From: Minisyncoccota bacterium
GTDB lineage: Bacteria > Patescibacteriota > Minisyncoccia > Phycocordibacterales > JAQTLZ01
Direction: 5' to 3'
DNA: 23,799 bases
Assembly: GCA_028710915.1 (NCBI GenBank)
Contig: JAQTTF010000009.1
Span: forward strand, 1 to 23,799
In this document: positions 13,075 to 18,562 of the stretch, in pieces
Layout of the letters: each line of letters begins with the position of its first letter
Numbering within the stretch: the first letter of the stretch is position 1
Position numbers and translations under genes: made by a program
The notes under the pieces: model-generated
Database searches by the model: none
Told to the model about the DNA's origin: nothing
Seen by the model: the letters and a program-made list of their open reading frames with translations, nothing else

Positions 13075-14601
13075 ATGAAACTCCTTCACAACCAACATTT
13101 TGACATCCCGAAAGAGATAATGAATGTACTCGAAATGCTCGAAAAAGGCGGTTTTGAAGCATATATCGTTGGAGGATGCGTGAGGGGACTTCTCACAGGA
13201 TGGAAACCTCGAGATTGGGATGTCACGACCAACGCGACACCGGAAGAAATCATCAAGCTTTTCCCAAAAACATTTTACGAAAATACGTACGGCACAGTGG
13301 GAGTAGTAAATGAAGATATCTCAACACGAACTGAAGAGGGGATTCCTGATGAGACATTGCGCGTAGTAGAAGTCACTCCGTATCGTCTTGAATCTACCTA
13401 TTCAGACAACAGACGTCCTGACGCTGTCACATTCAGCAAGAACATCGAAGATGACTTAAAGCGCAGAGATTTCACAATAAATGCGATTGCATTATCTGTA
13501 AAAAAAGTTGGGACAAAGCTTGAAGAAAAAATTATTGATCCGCACGGAGGAATCGCCGACATTGCAAAGAAAACTCTTCGAACAGTAGGGAAGCCGGAAG
13601 ACAGATTTGGAGAAGATGCACTCCGTATTCTTCGCGCAATTCGCATCTCTACCGAGACAGGTTTTGTAATTGAAAAAGAAACGGAAATAGGAATTCAGAA
13701 ATGTGCTCCACTTCTTGCAAAGATTTCTAAAGAAAGAGTTCGCGATGAATTTGTAAAGATCATTATGTCCAAAGAGCCGATGAAAGGCTTAATAATGGCT
13801 CAAAATATGGATATTTTGAAGTATATTGTTCCAGAGCTCGAGAGAAGTATTGGTGTCGCACAAAATCAGGCACATGCATTTGATGTCTGGACGCACCTTC
13901 TCAAATCACTTCAGCACGGAGCGGATAAAAATTGGTCGCTCGAAGTTCGCCTCACCGCACTTCTTCACGACATCGGGAAACCGGAAAGCAAACGACAGCC
14001 GATAGATAAAAAAGATCCTACATTCTATGGTCACGAGGTCATCGGTGCGCGAATGACAAAAAAGATCCTTGAGAATTTGAAGTTCTCAAATAAAATAATT
14101 GAGAAAGTGACGCTTCTTGTGCGATGGCATATGTTCTTTTCTGACACAGAACAAATCACACTTTCTGCGGTACGCAGAATGGTTGCAAATGTCGGCAAAG
14201 AAAATATCTGGGACCTTATGAATGTCCGCGCATGTGACCGAATTGGAACGGGAAGACCAAAAGAGAGCCCGTATCGACTTCGAAAGTATAAATCAATGAT
14301 CGAGGAAGCAATGCGAGATCCGATCTCTGTCACGATGCTTAAAATTGATGGGAACAAAATTATTGAAGTTACAAAGACTCCTGCAGGACCAAAAGTGGGC
14401 TTTATTCTCCACGCACTCCTTGAAGAAGTATTGGAAGATCCAAAATTAAATACCGAGCAATATCTCGAGGAAAAAGCAAAGAAACTCATCGCACTTTCAG
14501 AGGAAGAATTGAAAAATCTAGGGAAACAAGGTGTCGCAAAAAAAGAAACTCTCGAACAAAAAGAGAAGGAAGAGATACGAAAAAAGCACTGGGTTAAATA
14601 A
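13075..14601 (+). CDS. cca: CCA tRNA nucleotidyltransferase with HD domain
   Basis: 508 residues from the ATG at 13075; the open frame extends upstream through tRNA-Arg, which is rejected. The enzyme adds or repairs the 3' CCA of tRNAs, needed here because none of the four tRNA genes encodes it. Nucleotidyltransferase motifs: YIVGGCVRG (30-38) and the metal-binding RDWDVTT (46-52, Asp47 and Asp49), with DDLKRRDFTINAIA after. The tRNA-binding middle is followed by an HD phosphohydrolase domain (LLHDIGK, His298-Asp299). The charged C-terminal tail is lysine- and glutamate-rich. It follows tRNA-Arg directly and has no Shine-Dalgarno, so tRNA 3' processing may create its mRNA 5' end. Confidence 0.95.
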   Translation: MKLLHNQHFDIPKEIMNVLEMLEKGGFEAYIVGGCVRGLLTGWKPRDWDVTTNATPEEIIKLFPKTFYENTYGTVGVVNEDISTRTEEGIPDETLRVVEVTPYRLESTYSDNRRPDAVTFSKNIEDDLKRRDFTINAIALSVKKVGTKLEEKIIDPHGGIADIAKKTLRTVGKPEDRFGEDALRILRAIRISTETGFVIEKETEIGIQKCAPLLAKISKERVRDEFVKIIMSKEPMKGLIMAQNMDILKYIVPELERSIGVAQNQAHAFDVWTHLLKSLQHGADKNWSLEVRLTALLHDIGKPESKRQPIDKKDPTFYGHEVIGARMTKKILENLKFSNKIIEKVTLLVRWHMFFSDTEQITLSAVRRMVANVGKENIWDLMNVRACDRIGTGRPKESPYRLRKYKSMIEEAMRDPISVTMLKIDGNKIIEVTKTPAGPKVGFILHALLEEVLEDPKLNTEQYLEEKAKKLIALSEEELKNLGKQGVAKKETLEQKEKEEIRKKHWVK

Positions 14602-14931
14602 AAAAAGACAATCGAAAACCGCCTTCACGATAATAAATGTTGTAAAGACGGTTTCGTGAAAAGTGTTTTTCTATTGGTTAAATGAGAATACCCGCATTGA
14701 TTTTAAAGCCAAAATATATTGGCTAATTTTGGGTCTTTCTATAATTTAATTTTTTGAAAACGCTTTTCAAAAGGCATTAGAGAGAGTAAATGCCTATTTC
14801 AATGTACTGGATCAAAAAATAAAGCCTCGGCGATATAAATTGATTCCGGGTAAATTGTAGCATCTATAAAAGACACGTAAAGGACATCCCTGTGCATAAC
14901 TGTCCTTTATAAAGGACAGTTATTTTTGGCT
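14602..14931. other. Gene-free, AT-rich, hairpin-rich stretch between cca and xth
   Basis: No credible gene. It holds AGCCAA/TTGGCT (14707-14724), TTTTGAAAA-CGC-TTTTCAAAA (14752-14772), AGGCATT/AATGCCT (14772-14795), an imperfect dyad near 14613-14660 that may terminate cca, an inverted DnaA box TGTGCATAA (14891-14899), and a perfect 26-bp palindrome at 14897-14922. AAAGGACA occurs twice. Part may be transcribed as RNA or belong to the origin region. Confidence 0.5.
14897..14926 (+). terminator. 26-bp perfect palindrome with T-run
   Basis: TAACTGTCCTTTA (14897-14909) is followed directly by its reverse complement (14910-14922) and TTTTT. It fits a plus-strand terminator, but its arms carry the TGTCCTTT motif repeated in the origin region, so it may also be a protein site. 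Confidence 0.55.
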
Positions 14932-15729
14932 CTAGAAATCGAGGTTTAGACTTACTGGGCAATGGTCGGACCCCATGACGTCTGGGAGAATCTCAGCCTT
15001 TTTTATCTTATCTTTCAGTTTCGACGAGACCAATATGTAGTCTATCCTCCAACCGACATTTCGTGCACGTGCGTTTGCAAAGTGTGACCACCATGTATAG
15101 AAACCATTTCCTTTGTGAAATATCCTAAATGTATCGATAAATCCAGCGTCAATAAAAGCCTGGAAACCTTCTCGCTCTTCTTTAGTGAAACCCTTAAGAC
15201 CTTCGTTTTCTTTTGGTCGTGCCAGATCATCGGGGGTATGGGCAACATTTAAATCTCCGCAGAAAACTACCGACTTTTTCTTTTCGAGACTCTTGCAATA
15301 CGCAAGAAATGCTGGATCCCACTGCTTATGACGAAGGGGAATTCGGCTCAAATCATCTTTAGCGTTGGGAGTATAGACAGTCACTGTGTAAAAATCCTTG
15401 TATTCAGCCGTTATTACACGTCCTTCGGTTCTCGGATCGCCATAGGTATCGGCACAAAGCCCGAATTTCTCACATATTGTCTCTGGAAGACCGTTTACTA
15501 TCGAAAGCGGCTTTGTTTTGGTGAAAATAGCCGTACCAGAATATCCCTTCTTGGTCGCAGAGTTCCAATACTCTGTATATTGAGGCAAATTTACTGGAGA
15601 TTCATGTTGCTGTGCCTTTGTTTCCTGCAAACACAAGATATCCGGATCATATTTTTCGATAAAAGGTGCGAAAAGACCCTTTTTTACAACAGCTCGTATG
15701 CCGTTTACATTCCAAGAAATGATTTTCAT
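14932..15729 (-). CDS. xth: Exodeoxyribonuclease III / AP endonuclease
   Basis: 265 residues, the usual length for ExoIII. It cleaves DNA at abasic sites and trims 3' ends in base excision repair, downstream of glycosylases such as the MutY-like protein here. Motifs: MKIISWNVNGIRA (Asn7), CLQETKAQ with metal-binding Glu36, GDLNVAHT (Asp159, Asn161) and GSDHCPV with the catalytic Asp255-His256. Its mRNA is probably leaderless: TATAAT on minus (15741-15736) ends 7 nt before the ATG. It is divergent from the small gene at 15845 across an inverted repeat. Confidence 0.95.
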   Translation of the reverse strand: MKIISWNVNGIRAVVKKGLFAPFIEKYDPDILCLQETKAQQHESPVNLPQYTEYWNSATKKGYSGTAIFTKTKPLSIVNGLPETICEKFGLCADTYGDPRTEGRVITAEYKDFYTVTVYTPNAKDDLSRIPLRHKQWDPAFLAYCKSLEKKKSVVFCGDLNVAHTPDDLARPKENEGLKGFTKEEREGFQAFIDAGFIDTFRIFHKGNGFYTWWSHFANARARNVGWRIDYILVSSKLKDKIKKAEILPDVMGSDHCPVSLNLDF

Positions 15730-15735
15730 TTTTTG

Positions 15736-15801
15736 ATTATAACAAAAAGACTAAATTGTAGCGAAAAAAATATTTTGACAATACAATTTAGATTCTATAA
15801 G
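15736..15801. promoter_or_regulatory. Divergent promoters and 10-bp inverted repeat between xth and the unknown gene
   Basis: On minus, TATAAT (15741-15736) drives xth. On plus, TTGACA (15775-15780) and TATAAG (15796-15801) with a 15-bp spacer drive the gene at 15845. A perfect inverted repeat, CTAAATTGTA (15751-15760) and TACAATTTAG (15782-15791), overlaps both promoters and could be a shared operator. Confidence 0.6.
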
Positions 15802-15844
15802 CTCTCGACAGAAAGGGGCTCGACTTCGAGAAAGGAGTGCGACA

Positions 15845-16276
15845 ATGAACCCCGCAAGTCCGAGAGAAATCGTGGAACGACAGAGAAGAGAAAGAAGGCT
15901 GGAGCGGCGGGGGAAAAAATTTCTCGAGAAAACCCTGCAAAAAATGTGCTTGCCAACGGACCCAAAAGAAATCGTCGACAGAAAGTTTGTCTTTTTCTTT
16001 GGGGAGAAACACTGTGTAGGCGGAACCATTAACTCGTTTCAGGTCCTGGAAAGAAAGGAGAGGGGAGATTCTGGGAAAAAACGACCAGTGCCAGTCTGTC
16101 ATTTATTCGTGACGTTGCAAATAGTTCATCCAAAGCGAAGAGCGTTCGCGATGGTTGAACAGGCTGAGGTTAAATACATCTCAGTCCAGGAAAGCCATCG
16201 TGAGGGGCATTTGCCGGTGTGCTCTTTCTTCTCCCAGCCCGACGGATGGCTTCATGGGAGATTACAGTTGTTGTGA
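15845..16276 (+). CDS. Small protein of unknown function with basic N-terminus
   Basis: 143 residues. AAAGGAG (15831-15837) lies 7 nt before the ATG. Residues 1-35 are strongly basic and probably helical (REIVERQRRERRLERRGKK); the rest has a mixed strand-like pattern with KFVFFFGEKHCVGG, VCHLFVTLQIVHPKRRAF and VCSFFSQPDGWLHG, and cysteines that do not form an obvious zinc site. There is no signal peptide or membrane segment. Compared with its neighbours it is GC-richer (50% in the 60 bases from 15901), has a strong Shine-Dalgarno and its own terminator, so it belongs to the apparent acquired class. The function is not recognised; nucleic-acid binding is only a guess from the charge. Confidence 0.65.
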   Translation: MNPASPREIVERQRRERRLERRGKKFLEKTLQKMCLPTDPKEIVDRKFVFFFGEKHCVGGTINSFQVLERKERGDSGKKRPVPVCHLFVTLQIVHPKRRAFAMVEQAEVKYISVQESHREGHLPVCSFFSQPDGWLHGRLQLL

Positions 16277-16286
16277 AGCCAGAAAT

Positions 16287-16327
16287 AAAGAGTTGGTTGC
16301 CCGCTTGCGGATAATCGACTCTTTTTT
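16287..16327. terminator. Terminator between unknown gene and convergent xerC
   Basis: AAAGAGT (16287-16293) pairs with ACTCTTT (16318-16324), an inner CCGC-TT-GCGG (16301-16310) extends it, and a T-run follows on plus. It touches the xerC stop, so it may act on both strands. Confidence 0.7.
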
Positions 16328-17261
16328 AATTTCTTTTCTTATCGTGAAACTGCTTGTGAATGTCGTGGAGATGTTTGTCGGTCATGTGGGTATAGATCTG
16401 TGTCGTGCTTATGTTTGAGTGCCCCAAGAGCATTTGTACGGAACGCAGATCAGCTCCATTTTGCAAAAGATCAGTGGCGAAGCTGTGGCGCAAGCTATGC
16501 GGAGTCACTTTTTTCGAGACTCCGGCCTTTATCGCGTAGTGTTTCACCAATCGCTCCACCGAACGGGTCGAAAGTCTCATTCCAGCATTTTTCTTTGAAG
16601 TTTTGCCGAATCCTCGCTCTTCAACTTGAGTGAAAAGAGAATCGTCCATGTCTTTTCGCTTTTTGAGATACTTTTGGAGCATCTCTTTTGCAGTTTTCGA
16701 GAGAAATACCACTCGCACCTTCTCACCTTTCCCTCGAACAGAAAATTCGTCTCGGCTAATATCTAAATCTCGGGGAAGCTTGCAGAGTTCTGACACACGA
16801 AGCCCAGTGGAGAAAAGCATCTCAAGAATGGCTCTGTCGCGAAGCTGTTTCAGACTGTCTCCTTCAGCGGCTTTCAGTACTCGAGAAAGTTCATCAGAAG
16901 AAATGGTATCAATGGAACGCTCCGGCACCTTTGCAAGCTCAATTCTGTCCGGCGAGAGGGAAGGAATGCCTCGGTAGACCAGATATTTAAGAAAAGAGCG
17001 GAGAGCGATGAGATAATAGTTCTGGGTTTTCTTTTTTAACGAGTCGGAATCGCCTCGAGTTGGCATTGCACTCTGCCGATTGAGCCAGAGACGGAATTCT
17101 CGAACTGCGGAGTCGGTAATATCGCTCGGTTTTTTATGTTTAGTGTAATCAAGAAAGCGATTTAGATACCGTTCATAGTTTTCAACAGTTTTTTTGCTCC
17201 GCCCCTTGTCGATTTCAACGTATTGGAGAAATTCTTTCTTTAATTCATCGAGGTTTGCCAT
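16326..17261 (-). CDS. xerC: XerC/XerD-type tyrosine recombinase
   Basis: 311 residues from the ATG at 17261, chosen because the extended -10 TGCTATTAT on minus (hexamer 17273-17268) ends 7 nt before it; a longer frame to 17306 is rejected. The SAM-like N-terminal DNA-binding domain covers about 1-105. The catalytic domain shows Arg155 (STGLRVSEL), a lysine in RGKGEK (177-181), His255 and Arg258 (HSLRHSF), His281 (LGHSNI) and the nucleophile Tyr290 (TTQIYTH). The likely role is resolving chromosome dimers at dif. No integrase-specific arm domain or att site is seen, and many Patescibacteria appear to use one Xer protein, so the XerC/XerD label is loose. Confidence 0.92.
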   Translation of the reverse strand: MANLDELKKEFLQYVEIDKGRSKKTVENYERYLNRFLDYTKHKKPSDITDSAVREFRLWLNRQSAMPTRGDSDSLKKKTQNYYLIALRSFLKYLVYRGIPSLSPDRIELAKVPERSIDTISSDELSRVLKAAEGDSLKQLRDRAILEMLFSTGLRVSELCKLPRDLDISRDEFSVRGKGEKVRVVFLSKTAKEMLQKYLKKRKDMDDSLFTQVEERGFGKTSKKNAGMRLSTRSVERLVKHYAIKAGVSKKVTPHSLRHSFATDLLQNGADLRSVQMLLGHSNISTTQIYTHMTDKHLHDIHKQFHDKKRN

Positions 17262-17336
17262 CGTTTTATAATAGCACCAATGTCGCACAATATTATCCCC
17301 AGTCATCCTTTTAAGGAGTCTTTCCTATGCAGGGGC

Positions 17337-17368
17337 TTGCATTAAATCCGGTTTCGTGATACCATACT
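17337..17368 (+). promoter_or_regulatory. Promoter of rpsO
   Basis: TTGCAT (17337-17342), 17 bp, TACCAT (17360-17365), or the overlapping CATACT (17363-17368), which ends 7 nt before the ATG. Either gives a leader of 0-3 nt. Confidence 0.55.
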
Positions 17369-17374
17369 GGGACC

Positions 17375-17647
17375 ATGTTAACAAAGACAAAGAAACAGCG
17401 GGTAATGAAGGAGACACGAATCCACGATAAGGATACCGGCTCTCCGGAAGTTCAGATTGCTCTTCTTACGAAGAGAATCGCAGAACTCGCAGGACATTTG
17501 AAGAAACACCAGAAAGACAATCACTCACGACGAGGACTTCTCCAGATGGTGGCAGACAGACAGACTCATATGGCATATCTCATGAAGAAAGATCCAAAGA
17601 GACACTCTGCAATCCTCAAACATCTCGATATCAAGAAGGCAAAATAA
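17375..17647 (+). CDS. rpsO: Ribosomal protein uS15
   Basis: 90 residues, the normal length. It binds the central domain of 16S rRNA early in 30S assembly. Family signatures: HDKDTGSPEVQIALLTKRI (18-36), HLKKHQKDNHSRRGLLQMV (41-59) and the C-terminal HSAILKHLDIKKAK. No Shine-Dalgarno and a probably leaderless mRNA, so the translational autoregulation seen with the E. coli rpsO leader is unlikely here. It lies upstream of NYN and pnp, keeping the widespread rpsO-pnp order with one inserted gene. Confidence 0.97.
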   Translation: MLTKTKKQRVMKETRIHDKDTGSPEVQIALLTKRIAELAGHLKKHQKDNHSRRGLLQMVADRQTHMAYLMKKDPKRHSAILKHLDIKKAK

Positions 17648-17675
17648 AAAAATGACCCTTCCGGGGGTCATTTTT
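17648..17675 (+). terminator. Terminator of rpsO
   Basis: AAAAATGACCC (17648-17658) pairs with GGGTCATTTTT (17665-17675). It separates rpsO from the NYN gene. Confidence 0.9.
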
Positions 17676-17723
17676 CTCGCAGTTTCATTTAAAGGCTCGA
17701 TTTCGTCTTTCGGCATGGAAGCA

Positions 17724-17865
17724 GTATACTTTTTATACACATTAGCAATATTTTTTCACCCGCCAAAATTTTCATGAGCGGGTACAAGAATAACTTATCA
17801 ATCAATTAAACAGCCTTTTTTCAAAACAGAATTTTCGAATTTGAATATGAAAACTTAGGCGGGTA
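17724..17865 (+). promoter_or_regulatory. Leader region of the NYN gene with competing pairings
   Basis: A possible -10, TATACT, lies near 17724-17729. Downstream, ACCCGC (17758-17763) can pair with GCGGGT at 17778-17783 or with GCGGGT at 17860-17865, immediately before the start codon. This permits a switch between two hairpins, one covering the start region. No ligand-binding fold is recognised. Confidence 0.4.
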
Positions 17866-17866
17866 A

Positions 17867-18394
17867 ATGACAGTAATTAAACACAGAGAACAGAGAGTCG
17901 GTATTTTTATAGATACGCAAAACCTCTACCACAGCGCGAAAAATCTGTATCACGCTCGGGTCAATTTCGGACAGATCATTAAAGACGGGCTTGCGGGCCG
18001 AGCGCTCATCCGAGCGGTTGCCTACGTCATCACCACAGAAAGCGGTGAAGAAAAGCCCTTTTTCGACGCACTTGAGAAAGTGGGCATCGAAACAAAAACA
18101 AAAGACCTCCAGATTTTTGCTGGAGGAAGTAAGAAAGCAGATTGGGATGTCGGACTTGCAGTGGATGCTATCAAAGCGGCACCAAAGCTCGACACAGTCA
18201 TCATCGTTTCCGGAGACGGGGACTTTGTACCGCTCATCGAATACTTAAAGGTAAACGAAGGGTGCCAGGTGGAAGTGATTGCCTTCGGGAAATCGACTTC
18301 ACAGAAACTTGTGGAAGCAGCGGATGACTTTATTGACCTCTGCGAGAATCCAAAGAAATATCTCTTGAGCCAAGGAGGACCAAGACGAGCTTAA
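17867..18394 (+). CDS. NYN/LabA-like (DUF88) predicted ribonuclease
   Basis: 175 residues. NYN domains are PIN-like RNases that use acidic residues and a metal. Visible: GIFIDTQNLYH (12-22; Asp16, Asn19), KKADWDVGLAVDA (89-101; Asp92, Asp94, Asp100) and VIIVSGDGDFVPLIEYL (111-127; Asp117, Asp119). Nearly the whole protein is this domain. It is placed between rpsO and pnp, both RNA-related, with its own leader and a strong terminator, so it may act in RNA decay or processing; this is inferred from context. The ATG at 17867 follows GGCGGGTAA rather than a classical Shine-Dalgarno. Confidence 0.9.
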   Translation: MTVIKHREQRVGIFIDTQNLYHSAKNLYHARVNFGQIIKDGLAGRALIRAVAYVITTESGEEKPFFDALEKVGIETKTKDLQIFAGGSKKADWDVGLAVDAIKAAPKLDTVIIVSGDGDFVPLIEYLKVNEGCQVEVIAFGKSTSQKLVEAADDFIDLCENPKKYLLSQGGPRRA

Positions 18395-18403
18395 AAAACT
18401 AAA

Positions 18404-18444
18404 GCACGAAAAAATCTGCATTTAAAATGCAGATTTTTTCGTGC
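18404..18444. terminator. 20-bp stem terminator after the NYN gene
   Basis: Bases 18404-18423 and 18425-18444 are reverse complements around one base, with A-rich and T-rich stretches inside the arms (GCACGAAAAAATCTGCATTT). It could work on both strands. Confidence 0.85.
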
Positions 18445-18463
18445 GTGCATTTTGCTCCGATTT

Positions 18464-18472
18464 TGCTACACT
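18464..18472 (+). promoter_or_regulatory. Extended -10 of pnp
   Basis: TGCTACACT (TG at 18464-18465, TACACT at 18467-18472). The -35 is weak. Start near 18479 gives a leader of about 84 nt containing the large hairpin. Confidence 0.5.
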
Positions 18473-18493
18473 ACCTCTATTATTCACTAGCTT

Positions 18494-18550
18494 GGTCTTC
18501 AGATAGGTAGATTTCAAGCCACGAGCTCGGAAATCTAAAATCTGGAGACC
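18494..18550 (+). promoter_or_regulatory. Structured leader hairpin of pnp
   Basis: Outer stem GGTCTTCAGAT (18494-18504) with ATCTGGAGACC (18540-18550), one U-G. Inner stem TAGATTTC (18508-18515) with GAAATCTA (18530-18537), perfect, and a tip AGC/GCT. The 57-nt structure ends 12 nt before the ATG. In E. coli the pnp leader hairpin is the target of RNase III and PNPase autocontrol; a similar role here is inferred. Confidence 0.65.
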
Positions 18551-18562
18551 ACTTATTATAAG

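Noticed and set aside
15328..16032. Long plus-strand frame opposite xth
   Set aside because: It is antisense to a clear ExoIII gene and continues out of frame into the start of the unknown gene; the product resembles no family.
17733..17741. Isolated TTATACACA as another DnaA box
   Set aside because: A single 9-mer of this type is expected by chance in 24 kb of AT-rich DNA and no second box is nearby.
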